A stretch of 34,294 nucleotides of DNA from NCBI GenBank assembly GCA_021779095.1, contig JAJYBI010000035.1:1-34294 (forward strand), in the 5' to 3' direction. Position 1 is the stretch's first letter. Each line of letters opens with the position of its first letter. This document shows positions 15,590-22,587 of this stretch, piece by piece. The notes under the pieces were generated by a model. That model saw nothing but the letters and a program-made list of their open reading frames with translations. It searched no databases and was not told the DNA's origin. The position numbers and the translations under genes are program-made. The DNA is from Deltaproteobacteria bacterium (GTDB taxonomy: Bacteria; Desulfobacterota; Desulfuromonadia; Geobacterales; JAJYBI01).

Positions 15590-16498
15590 TCAGGGGAGCG
15601 GTGAAAGCGGCAGTTCCCCGACCGGGGTGTCGCTGCCGGCGGTCACCGTCTGCACCGGTGTGGAGTAGGGGGCGAACCCGTTTGACTGGACATGGACCCG
15701 GTAGCTGCCGCCGGGGACGAAGGCGGTAAACGGTCCTACCCAGCGTGCACCGGAAAGGTTGCTGAAGACACTGCCGGCCGCCACGGCGCCGGTGCTCCCC
15801 TGGGGGACCACCGACACGGTGGCGCTGGAGAAGTCTCCGAAGGTGGAGACTACGGTGCCCGACAGAGAGCCGAAGGAGGTGAGGGGGGCGACGGGCTGGA
15901 CGATCCGGATGCCGGTGGGTTTAAGGTTGTAATCGCCGTTGCCGCGGGCGACGATGGCCGTGTTCGGGTCGAAGTCGATCAGGATGGCGTTGATGATCCC
16001 CGTCTTCACGTCGAACCTGCCGGTGACCTTCAGCCCGGACTGCTGGCCGCTGGGGGTGGTGAGCGGAATTTTGGTCGTCGGGTCGCTCTTCAGCGTGAGG
16101 TAGTTGACCGGGGCGCCGCTCGCCCCCGGCGGGTTCGGTGCCAGGATCAGCCGGACCTGGTTGTAGCTACCCGCCGGCAGGGTGATGGTGCCGAGGATAT
16201 CCTGCTGGAACCGGAGGGAGAGAATATCCACCGTGTGGGGGGTGGCGTAGGAGACGACCACCGGCAGTCCCGGGTCGTTGTCCGCGGCGTTTTCCATCCC
16301 CGCCGGCACCACCCGGATCTCCTTCACCGCCACGACGACGCTCTGATACGCGTCGCTGGGGGCGTCGATAAGCCCCACCTGGAGCGTGCCGGTTGCCGCC
16401 GTGCCGCCTCCGCCGCACCCCGGCAGCTGGGCGATCCCCAGCGCTGCGATCACCAGGACCGCGGCCAAACCGAATACCTTCCGAAACGTTTTTGACAT
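15590..16498 (-). CDS. DUF4382 domain lipoprotein
   Basis: This 302-residue protein has a lipoprotein signal with the lipobox L-P-G-C and lipidated C28, followed by a glycine stretch. A DUF4382 domain follows (about 38-190): TGTLQVGLIDAPSDAYQSVV, VAVKEIRVVPAG, then LPAGSYNQVRLILAPN, and a KVTGRFDVKTGIINAILIDFD strand. The C-terminal 90 residues look like a carboxypeptidase-regulatory-like beta domain (SLSGTVVSTFGDFSSATVSV, then YRVHVQSNGFAPYSTPV). The function of the family is not established; this member should be an outer-membrane or surface lipoprotein. The start has an AAAGGAGGAG site. Expression is controlled by the GEMM-I riboswitch and terminator in its leader, which links it to cyclic dinucleotide levels. 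Confidence 0.88.
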   Translation of the reverse strand: MSKTFRKVFGLAAVLVIAALGIAQLPGCGGGGTAATGTLQVGLIDAPSDAYQSVVVAVKEIRVVPAGMENAADNDPGLPVVVSYATPHTVDILSLRFQQDILGTITLPAGSYNQVRLILAPNPPGASGAPVNYLTLKSDPTTKIPLTTPSGQQSGLKVTGRFDVKTGIINAILIDFDPNTAIVARGNGDYNLKPTGIRIVQPVAPLTSFGSLSGTVVSTFGDFSSATVSVVPQGSTGAVAAGSVFSNLSGARWVGPFTAFVPGGSYRVHVQSNGFAPYSTPVQTVTAGSDTPVGELPLSPLP

Positions 16499-16549
16499 GA
16501 TACTCCTCCTTTGCAGATATCCCCGTGCGTCCACGGTTCCGCCCGGGGG

Positions 16550-16600
16550 AAAAGAAACAGCCGGGGCCGAATATGGATGATATTTCGGCAACCCGGCTGT
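16550..16600 (-). terminator. Riboswitch-controlled intrinsic terminator
   Basis: On the minus strand ACAGCCGGG pairs with CCCGGCTGT and GCCGAA-ATAT with ATATTCGGC around a CATCC loop, with TT and A bulges. TTTCTTTT follows. The left arm contains the 3' strand of the riboswitch P1 helix, so the two folds exclude each other. Confidence 0.8.
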
Positions 16601-16662
16601 CTCGGAGAGACCCATAGGCTTTCCGCCCCATCCTCGCGGATGGTTGAGTAGTATCGGTTATC
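16587..16662 (-). ncRNA. GEMM-I (cyclic-di-GMP-I class) riboswitch aptamer
   Basis: Read on the minus strand, the leader matches the GEMM-I fold. P1 is GATAACC with GGTTGCC. P2 is CCATCC with GGATGG, capped by a GCGA tetraloop. The conserved GGCGGAAAGCC corresponds to GACGCAAAGCC of the Vibrio Vc2 aptamer. P3 is GGGTCTC...GAGAC and leads into AGCCGGGTTGCC, with the conserved C before the G run. The terminator overlaps the P1 3' strand, so ligand binding should prevent termination (an ON switch). A -10-like TACAAT lies just upstream (16663-16668). Which ligand is bound, cyclic-di-GMP or 3',3'-cGAMP as in many Geobacter members, is not decided. Confidence 0.85.
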
Positions 16663-16756
16663 ATTGTATGGGGTGATTACGAGGGATGGTACCGCCGAGT
16701 CGGGGCGAAGTCAACGACGGAATGGCGGATTCACCCCGTCGGCCCGGAACGGGACG

Positions 16757-17650
16757 TCAATCTTCCCGTTCGAGGATCGTCCGCGCCTCTGCCAGCTCCC
16801 GCCGTTTCTCGTCGTCCAGCTCCGGGAACGCCAGCTCCAGCCGTTCCAGCGCCTCGATGATGGCGGAGGCGACCACGAGCCGGGTGAACCACTTGTTGTC
16901 GGCGGGGACCACGTACCAGGGGGCATGCTTGGTCGCCGTGTGCCGGATCATCTCCCCGTACGCCTCTCTGTACGCGTCCCAGTGCTCCCGCTCCCGCACG
17001 TCGCTCATGGAGAACTTCCAGTTCTTGTGCGGGGTGTCGAGCCGCTCCAGGAACCGCTTCTTCTGCTCCCCCTTCGAGACGTGGAGGAAGAACTTCAGGA
17101 CGACGACCCCGTTTCCCGCCAGATACCGCTCGAAGGCGTTGATGTCCCGGTACCGCTCCTTCCAGACATGCTTCGTCACCAGCTGCGGCGGCAGGTGCTG
17201 CCTCTCCAGCAGCTCCCGGTGCACCCGGACGACGAGCAGTTCCTCGTAGTAGGAGCGGTTGAAGATGCCGATCCGACCCCGCTCCGGTACCCGCCGGGAG
17301 GTGCGCCAGAGAAAGTCGTGGTCCATCTCCTCGGCGGAGGGTGCCTTGAAGCTGTACACCTCGCACCCCTGCGGGTTCACGCCGGACATGACGTGCTTGA
17401 TGGCGCCGTCCTTCCCCGCCGCGTCCATCGCCTGGAAGATGAGGAGGAGCGCCCAGCGGTCCTGGGCGTACAGCTTTTCCTGCAGGTCGCTCAGCCGTTC
17501 GATGTCCTGCTGCAGGAGTTCCTGTGCCTCCTTCTTCCCGCCGTCGAAACCGCCGGTGTCGCCGGGATCGATATCGTCGAGCCCGAATTCCGCGCCGTCG
17601 TCGATCCGGTACCGTGTGGCGTACTGCTCGTTGTGGTTCGGTTTGCCCAT
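16757..17650 (-). CDS. ppk2: Polyphosphate kinase 2 family protein (PPK2)
   Basis: This 297-residue protein is a single-domain PPK2, which moves phosphate between polyphosphate and nucleotides in the cytoplasm. The Walker A loop is in LLLIFQAMDAAGKDGAIKH (about 69-86). VMSGVNPQGCEVYSFKAPS follows, then the second signature RIGIFNRSYYEELLVVRVH (about 126-143). The basic lid includes HVWKERYRDINAFE, and the C-terminal part has APWYVVPADNKWFTRL. All usual residues appear present. Whether AMP, ADP or GDP is the acceptor cannot be read with certainty. The start at 17650 has a GGGGGA site. It is divergent from the Spy-like gene. Confidence 0.93.
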   Translation of the reverse strand: MGKPNHNEQYATRYRIDDGAEFGLDDIDPGDTGGFDGGKKEAQELLQQDIERLSDLQEKLYAQDRWALLLIFQAMDAAGKDGAIKHVMSGVNPQGCEVYSFKAPSAEEMDHDFLWRTSRRVPERGRIGIFNRSYYEELLVVRVHRELLERQHLPPQLVTKHVWKERYRDINAFERYLAGNGVVVLKFFLHVSKGEQKKRFLERLDTPHKNWKFSMSDVREREHWDAYREAYGEMIRHTATKHAPWYVVPADNKWFTRLVVASAIIEALERLELAFPELDDEKRRELAEARTILERED

Positions 17651-17758
17651 CCGTTCCCCCTTTCCGGTTGGGCCGCCCCGCGGCATCCGTTCCGGCTCCT
17701 CTCCCCGTACAACAGTACCACGTGATCGCCTGCTCCGCATCCGGTCGGCCGTGCTGTC

Positions 17759-17786
17759 TTTACAATCTCCCTCCGGAGAGTATAGT
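17759..17786 (+). promoter_or_regulatory. Sigma-70 promoter of the Spy/CpxP-like gene
   Basis: TTTACA (17759-17764) and TATAGT (17781-17786), each matching five of six consensus positions, are spaced by 16 bases. The ATG at 17823 is about 30 bases from the expected start of transcription. Confidence 0.68.
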
Positions 17787-17822
17787 TGAACAAAAACAGT
17801 CCACGCGAAGGAGTACCCAGCC

Positions 17823-18353
17823 ATGAGAAAGATCGTACTGCTGCTGTCGTTCCTGCTCGTCGCCGCCACGTCCGCATCCGCCGGTATGCCCGATGCCATT
17901 GACCACCCCTGCCGGGACTGCGACCTGCACCGGCCGGTGTCGGGGGGGATGATGGGGATGGGGATGGACCGCATGGGTGAGATGATGGGGGTCTGCCTGC
18001 GGCACGCCAAGGAGATCGGGCTTACACCCGACCAGATAGCGAAGATCACCCCCATCCACCGGGAGATGCAGAAGATGCAGATCCGCTACCGGGCCGACCT
18101 GCAGATCGCCGAAATGGACCTGAAGGATATCCTGTCCGCCCGGGATTTCGACCTGGAGAAGGCGAACGACGCAGTCAAGCGGATCGGGGAGATCCGGACC
18201 ACCCATCAGCTGGATATGTTGAAATCGATGAAGCAGGCCCGTGCTATCCTGACGGACGCGCAGTTCGCCAAGATGAAGGAGCTGGTGCCGCAGATGATGA
18301 AGAACATGATGCCCGGCAAGGGGATGATGCATCATCATGGCCCGCGGCGCTAG
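17823..18353 (+). CDS. Spy/CpxP-like periplasmic protein (heavy-metal resistance or chaperone type)
   Basis: This 176-residue protein has a signal peptide cleaved near A20 (LVAATSASA). The mature chain is mostly helical, with two LTxxQ-type repeats of the Spy/CpxP family, GLTPDQIAKI and ILTDAQFAKM. It is unusually rich in methionine: MMGMGMDRMGEMM after the signal and a MMKNMMPGKGMMHHHG tail. A C30-x2-C33 pair follows the signal. Relatives (Spy, CpxP, ZraP) act as periplasmic chaperones or bind zinc or copper; the Met/His tail suggests metal binding, which is inference. A good promoter and the site AAGGAG support the start. Confidence 0.85.
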   Translation: MRKIVLLLSFLLVAATSASAGMPDAIDHPCRDCDLHRPVSGGMMGMGMDRMGEMMGVCLRHAKEIGLTPDQIAKITPIHREMQKMQIRYRADLQIAEMDLKDILSARDFDLEKANDAVKRIGEIRTTHQLDMLKSMKQARAILTDAQFAKMKELVPQMMKNMMPGKGMMHHHGPRR

Positions 18354-18380
18354 GGTCCGGGATGGGTAGTGCTGTCGGGG

Positions 18381-18413
18381 GGGGGACGGGCCGCTGCGGC
18401 CGGTCCCCCTTGT
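18381..18413 (+). terminator. Terminator-like hairpin after the Spy-like gene
   Basis: GGGGGACGGGCCG pairs with CGGCCGGTCCCCC across a CTG loop: 12 pairs and one G/G mismatch. Only TTGT follows, so the U tract is poor. Confidence 0.6.
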
Positions 18414-18443
18414 CGTTCGCAGACCGTTGCGAAAGGAGGGGAG

Positions 18444-19145
18444 ATGGTGCGGTGTCATCCGGAGTACGTGCACGACGGAACGTGGGACGCGGATGCGTTT
18501 AGTGTGGATCTGGCCACGGAGCTTCGGCCGGTACTGACGGACATGCGTGATCCGTCCATCCTGGTACGGGCCGTACGGATCAGCGCTGAACGTGCCGAGG
18601 AGGTCTGCGCCGGCCGTCCGATGGCCTGCCGGGCCGGCTGCCCCTCCTGCTGCGTGTTGAACGTGGCGGTGCTTCTGCCGGAGGGGATGCTCGTTGCGGA
18701 CTGGCTGCGGCAGCGGCTGACGTCGGCGGGGCTTTCGGAGATGCGGGAGCGTCTCACCGCCTACCGGACCCGGGCGCGCTGGATGGACGACGAGGAACGG
18801 ATCGCGAAAGGGGTTTCCTGCCCGCTTCTGGACCCGGCCGGTTCCTGTTCCATCCATCCGGTCCGGCCGCTGGTCTGTCGTGCCGCGTCGTCCCTGGACC
18901 GGGAGGCGTGTATGCAGGCGTTCCGGCCGGCATTCGCCGACGAGCCGCGGCTCGTTCCCGCCGACCTGCTGCGCCGGGCGGCCTACGACGAAGCGTTCCG
19001 GGCCCTTGCCCGGGGGGTGGGGGAGGCCGGTTTTGACGACCGGAGCATCGAGCTTACGACCGGCATCCTCGCCTTCCTGGAAGAACCGGAGCTCAAAGAG
19101 CTACTGTGCGGCGGCGGCCGGTTGCCGGATACCCTCTGGACCTGA
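18444..19145 (+). CDS. YkgJ family cysteine-cluster protein
   Basis: This 233-residue cytoplasmic protein carries the YkgJ (CxxCxxCC-like) metal site: C62-x3-C66-x2-C69-C70 in CRAGCPSCC, then C126, C135 and C145 in VSCPLLD, GSCSIHPVRP and LVCRAAS. Such proteins probably bind zinc or an iron-sulfur cluster through these cysteines; no reaction is established. The N-terminal 50 and the C-terminal 80 residues are helical. The start at 18444 is fixed by GAAAGGAGGGGAG. A hairpin separates it from the Spy-like gene, so it is probably transcribed separately. Confidence 0.87.
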   Translation: MVRCHPEYVHDGTWDADAFSVDLATELRPVLTDMRDPSILVRAVRISAERAEEVCAGRPMACRAGCPSCCVLNVAVLLPEGMLVADWLRQRLTSAGLSEMRERLTAYRTRARWMDDEERIAKGVSCPLLDPAGSCSIHPVRPLVCRAASSLDREACMQAFRPAFADEPRLVPADLLRRAAYDEAFRALARGVGEAGFDDRSIELTTGILAFLEEPELKELLCGGGRLPDTLWT

Positions 19146-19374
19146 GCGGCCGCTTCATCCCTTCACATGGCACCAGGATACACGCGAATGTCCTCTGGAT
19201 ACCGTTTCTCGCCCTGACCCCCGTCTTCCTCGTCTGGTGCCGTTCCCGCTCCTGGGGGAGCGGATCTCACCGGCCGGCGCAGGGGGAGTGCTGCTCATGG
19301 CGGTCGAATTTTCAGGAGTTTTCTGATATAGTGACTTCCCAGTCGGCACTATCTATGTTCGTACGGAGGAAACA

Positions 19375-20394
19375 ATGACTATCCTGGACGGTATCAAGCG
19401 GCAGCTCCGCACGGTCATCGAGTGGCAGCAGCCCGAGCCCGAGGCGCTCTTCTGCCAGTGGGGCGACAACGGCGACGAGATCAAGAACGCGTCGCAGCTT
19501 ATCGTGAACCCCGGACAGGGGTGCATCTTCGTCTACGAGGGGCAGATCCGCTCGGTCCTGACCGAACCGTGCCTGCTGGAACTGGCCACCGCCAACGTGC
19601 CGTTCTGGACGACGATCAGGAAGCTCATGCAGTCGTTCGTGAGTGAACACAAGGTGGGGATCTACTTCTTCCGCACCACCGCCATCCTGGACCAGAAGTG
19701 GGGGACCCTGTCCCCTATCAAGTACGAAGACCCCAAGTACGGCATCCCGATGACGGTGAAGGCGTTCGGCAACTTCAGCTACCGGATCGTCGATCCGCGA
19801 AGCTTTTTCGTCAACGTGGTGGGTGGCCACACCTCCTTCACCACCGAACACTTCCGTACGATCATGGCCGACCGGCTGGTGCAGTCCATCACCGACCATA
19901 TTGCCGAGATGCGGCTGCCGTACACCGAGATCGACGCCAAGCGCGAGGAGATCGCCGCCGGCTTGGCCGACCGCCTCAGCGCCGACTTCGCCGCCCTGGG
20001 GTTCGCCGTCACCGATTTCCGGATCGAGGGGACCACCTTCGACGAGGATACGGTCCGGCGCATCGGGCGGATCGCCGACATGACCGCCGAGGCGCGGGCG
20101 CTGAAGGAGGTGGGGGTGGATTTCGCCGAGATGCAGCGGCTGGAGGCGCTCCGGGATGCGGCCCGCAACGAGGGGGGCGGTGCCGGGATGGGGATGGGTC
20201 TGGGGGCCGGCCTGGGGATGGGACAGACCCTGGCACGGACCATGGGGCAGGCGCCGGCGGTGCCGTCGCCGGCGGGCGCGGCTGCCGCCGATCCGACGGC
20301 CAAGCTGACCCAGCTGAAGCAGCTCCACGAACAGCAGCTCATCACCGACGAGGAGTATGCAGCCAAGCGGCAGCAGATCCTCGACACCTTGTAA
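19375..20394 (+). CDS. SPFH domain protein (YdjI/virion-core-like) with C-terminal SHOCT domain
   Basis: This 339-residue protein starts with the pattern of the YdjI-type SPFH family: EWQQPEPEALFCQWGDNGDE, LIVNPGQGCIFVYEGQI, and KVGIYFFRTTAILDQKWGT. The SPFH core continues to about residue 260 (GNFSYRIVDPRSFFVNVVGG, ITDHIAEMRLPYTEID, FGFAVTDFRIE-like). A Gly/Met linker (GMGMGLGAGLGMG) leads to a SHOCT segment (about 312-339, LTQLKQLHEQQLITDEEYA), a short oligomerisation module. Proteins of this type form membrane-associated rings or scaffolds and often adjoin zinc-ribbon proteins, as here. The site GGAGG precedes the ATG. ATAGTG/CACTAT at 19328-19352 forms a leader palindrome of unknown meaning. 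Confidence 0.9.
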   Translation: MTILDGIKRQLRTVIEWQQPEPEALFCQWGDNGDEIKNASQLIVNPGQGCIFVYEGQIRSVLTEPCLLELATANVPFWTTIRKLMQSFVSEHKVGIYFFRTTAILDQKWGTLSPIKYEDPKYGIPMTVKAFGNFSYRIVDPRSFFVNVVGGHTSFTTEHFRTIMADRLVQSITDHIAEMRLPYTEIDAKREEIAAGLADRLSADFAALGFAVTDFRIEGTTFDEDTVRRIGRIADMTAEARALKEVGVDFAEMQRLEALRDAARNEGGGAGMGMGLGAGLGMGQTLARTMGQAPAVPSPAGAAAADPTAKLTQLKQLHEQQLITDEEYAAKRQQILDTL

Positions 20395-20503
20395 CAGGTC
20401 GCTGAAAACGAAGTTTCAGCGCAGCTATAAACAGCCATCTCGCCGCCGTCCTCGAAAGTCGCCTTGTGCAGGTGCGACGATCTGACTGTTTTTGAGCGAC
20501 CTG
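20395..20503. repeat. 109-bp palindromic MITE-like element
   Basis: The element is bounded by perfect 9-bp terminal inverted repeats, CAGGTCGCT (20395-20403) and AGCGACCTG (20495-20503). Inside are nested inverted repeats: CGCTGAAA/TTTCAGCG near the left end, AAACAG (20429-20434) with CTGTTT (20486-20491), and GTCGC (20458-20462) with GCGAC (20474-20478). It starts right after the SPFH stop codon and ends 35 bases before the zinc-ribbon ATG. No target-site duplication is visible. No second copy was seen in this window. Confidence 0.65.
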
Positions 20504-20538
20504 AGATTTTTAAATCATGCATGATAGAGGACGAGACC

Positions 20539-21201
20539 ATGGCGCTCTGTACCAGCTGTTCTGCACCACTTCCGGCCAATACCGCCTTCTGCAGCTACTG
20601 CGGCACCCGCAACGACCTGGACGTCCAGGCGGTGCAGCGGTTCACCGGGACCCCCGATGCCTCGCTGCGCCACTGCCCCGACTGCGGCCTGCCGATGGAG
20701 ACCATCCGGCTGGGCGAGGACGGCTCCTTCGCCGTGGAACGCTGCCCCGACTGTTTCGGCATGTTCTTCGACCCGGGGGAGGTACAGGCGTTCCTCGATG
20801 CGTCGGTGACGCCGGCATTCGAGGTCAACCGCCAGGAGATCGCGAGCATCAACCGCGAGCGGGGCTCCACGGACCGGCCGATCCGCTACGTCAAGTGCCC
20901 GGACTGCGGCAAGCTGATGAACCGGGTGAATTTCGGCCCCACCAGCGGCGTGATCATGGACCAGTGCAAGGCCCACGGGGTCTGGCTGGGGAATGGCGAG
21001 CTGATCCATCTCATGGAATGGAAGCGGGCGGGGGGGCAGATTCTCGCCGAGGAGCGGCTCAAGGTGCGCCGCGAGGAGCGTGTCGCCGTGGACCGGGCTC
21101 GCCCGTCGTTCCCGGTGGGAAGCGTGGAGACGCCCGACGCGACGTCGCTGGACGACCTGCTCTCCTCCGCCGTCCACCTCGTCTCCCGTCTGTTCCGCTA
21201 A
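20539..21201 (+). CDS. Multi-zinc-ribbon protein (zf-TFIIB type)
   Basis: This 220-residue protein carries three zinc sites. The first is a rubredoxin-like N-terminal ribbon (C4, C7, C18, C21). The second is a TFIIB-type ribbon (C46, C49, C69, C72) in CPDCGLPME...CPDCFGMFFDPGE. The third is similar (C120, C123, C143, H146) in CPDCGKLMN...DQCKAHGVWLGNGEL. The C-terminal 55 residues are helical and end in a hydrophobic HLVSRLFR. It probably works with the adjacent SPFH protein, since such pairs are common; its partner and role are otherwise unknown. The start at 20539 has AGAGGA upstream. It ends 8 bases from the convergent roadblock-like gene. Confidence 0.85.
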   Translation: MALCTSCSAPLPANTAFCSYCGTRNDLDVQAVQRFTGTPDASLRHCPDCGLPMETIRLGEDGSFAVERCPDCFGMFFDPGEVQAFLDASVTPAFEVNRQEIASINRERGSTDRPIRYVKCPDCGKLMNRVNFGPTSGVIMDQCKAHGVWLGNGELIHLMEWKRAGGQILAEERLKVRREERVAVDRARPSFPVGSVETPDATSLDDLLSSAVHLVSRLFR

Positions 21202-21209
21202 CCCGCCAG

Positions 21210-21800
21210 TCAGTCCAGCTCCGGCAGGCTGCGGATCAGCTGCCGGATGATCCCCTGCTTCATCTCTTTGGGGAGCGGCTCCGGCGCCACGAGGACGACG
21301 GCGTACAGGTCGGTCGCGCTCGATGCGGCGACGAACCCCACGATCCGGCGCCGGTCGAAGTCGATGTCGACGCAGGCCACCTCGCCCGCGTCGGGGGCGA
21401 TCCGTCGCAGCTCCTCGATGGAGCAGATCATCTCCGCCCCTGCCCCCTCGAACCCCTCAGCCGGAATCCTCCCCCGGTTGGCGATGACAAACCCCTGGGA
21501 ATCCACGACGAACGCCGCTTCGGCACGGGTGAGCGACATGCACCAGGCGAGGCAGTCCTCCCAGCTGGCGAGCGCCAGCAGCTCGACGCCCACCGGCTGG
21601 CGCTCCGTCTCCTTCGGGCCGCTTTCGTTGACGGTGCAGGGTGCGGGGCGTGTCGGCCGGACGGCCGCCAGCCGTGCATAGGCGGGGACGGCAACGGGCG
21701 GCGTAGCCTCCTGCACGGCGGTCCCCGGTTTCCGGAAGAGCGTGTTCAGGAGTTGCCTCGCCTGCTGCAGGTCATATGAGCTCGCGTTGTCGTCGTTCAT
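21210..21800 (-). CDS. Roadblock/LC7-like protein, last gene of the FIST-MinD operon
   Basis: This 196-residue protein has a disordered, proline-rich N-terminal third. A C-terminal domain of about 120 residues follows the roadblock pattern: EAAFVVDSQGFVIANRG (a central sensor-like strand pair), then CVDIDFDRRRIVGFVA, and YAVVLVAPEPLP before a last helix. The match to roadblock is weaker than in the two other members of the operon. The start at 21800, with GGGAGGA upstream, lies 29 bases inside the end of the MinD-like gene, so translation is coupled. It may be an adaptor for that ATPase, which is inference. Confidence 0.7.
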   Translation of the reverse strand: MNDDNASSYDLQQARQLLNTLFRKPGTAVQEATPPVAVPAYARLAAVRPTRPAPCTVNESGPKETERQPVGVELLALASWEDCLAWCMSLTRAEAAFVVDSQGFVIANRGRIPAEGFEGAGAEMICSIEELRRIAPDAGEVACVDIDFDRRRIVGFVAASSATDLYAVVLVAPEPLPKEMKQGIIRQLIRSLPELD

Positions 21801-22587
21801 CCGTTCCTCCCGTTGTGCCACCCAGTTCCTGGATGATCCCCTTGAGTTCCGTGGCGAGCATCTCGAACCTGACCGCCTCGGGCGGATAGGGACCCCCCAG
21901 AAAGGAGACCGGCAGCCCCTTTTCGCTGGCCGCGGCGAAGATGTCGGACCGGGGGATATAGGTCTCCAGCACCCCGTCCAGTTCCCCCCAGATCTGCTTC
22001 ATGACGTTGAACGAGGCGTCCTGGTGCAGCTGGACCATGGTGGGGAGGATCCCCAGCAGGTGCAGCCGCCGGTTTTCCTCCTCCTTCAGGTGGGCCAGCA
22101 CCCGGAGCGACTGGGCGATGGAGCGCACGGAGAGCGATTCGGCCTGCAGCGGGAGCAGGACGTAGTCGCTGACCGAGAGCGCCGTGCGGGTGATGGCGCC
22201 CAGGCCGGACGGGGTGTCGATGATGATGTGGCGGAACCGGCCCGTCACCCGGGCGACGATATCCGCGATGGTGGTGCCGTGCAAGAGGAGCTCTTCGTAC
22301 AGCGGGATCTCCAGCGGGTCGAGCCGGCCGCGGGGGAGGAGCGACAGCGGGGCGAGCTTCGTGGGGACGACCGTCCCGTCGATCTCCGCATCCCCGGTGA
22401 GGAGCTCCGCCAGGCCGGACCATTCCGTATCGCTACGCGCCAGGGAGAGCCCCACCGCCCCGAGGGGGTCCATGTCGATGAGCAGCGTCTCCTCCCCCTG
22501 TTCGGCGAACGCCACCGCCAGGTTCAGGGCGACGGTCGTCTTGCCGGTACCTCCCTTCGAGCTGACGATTGATATGATATGTGCCAT
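21772..22587 (-). CDS. MinD/ParA family ATPase
   Basis: This 271-residue protein is a deviant Walker A ATPase. It has SSKGGTGKTTVALNLA (signature lysine K11 and K16), LLIDMDPLGAVGLSL (Walker A') and HIIIDTPSGLGAITRTAL (Walker B/switch II). It lacks an obvious MinD amphipathic C-terminal helix; the tail is short and charged. ATP-dependent dimers of this family position plasmids, chemoreceptor clusters, flagella or cell-division sites. No ParB gene or parS-like repeat is nearby. Its neighbours are roadblock proteins, so a positioning or switching role within that complex is more likely than DNA segregation. It starts directly after the preceding stop codon. Confidence 0.93.
   Translation of the reverse strand: MAHIISIVSSKGGTGKTTVALNLAVAFAEQGEETLLIDMDPLGAVGLSLARSDTEWSGLAELLTGDAEIDGTVVPTKLAPLSLLPRGRLDPLEIPLYEELLLHGTTIADIVARVTGRFRHIIIDTPSGLGAITRTALSVSDYVLLPLQAESLSVRSIAQSLRVLAHLKEEENRRLHLLGILPTMVQLHQDASFNVMKQIWGELDGVLETYIPRSDIFAAASEKGLPVSFLGGPYPPEAVRFEMLATELKGIIQELGGTTGGTDERRQRELI

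Noticed and set aside
21772..22587. The MinD/ParA gene as a chromosome or plasmid partition locus
   Set aside because: No ParB gene and no repeated parS-like sites are present. The neighbours are sensor and roadblock proteins.
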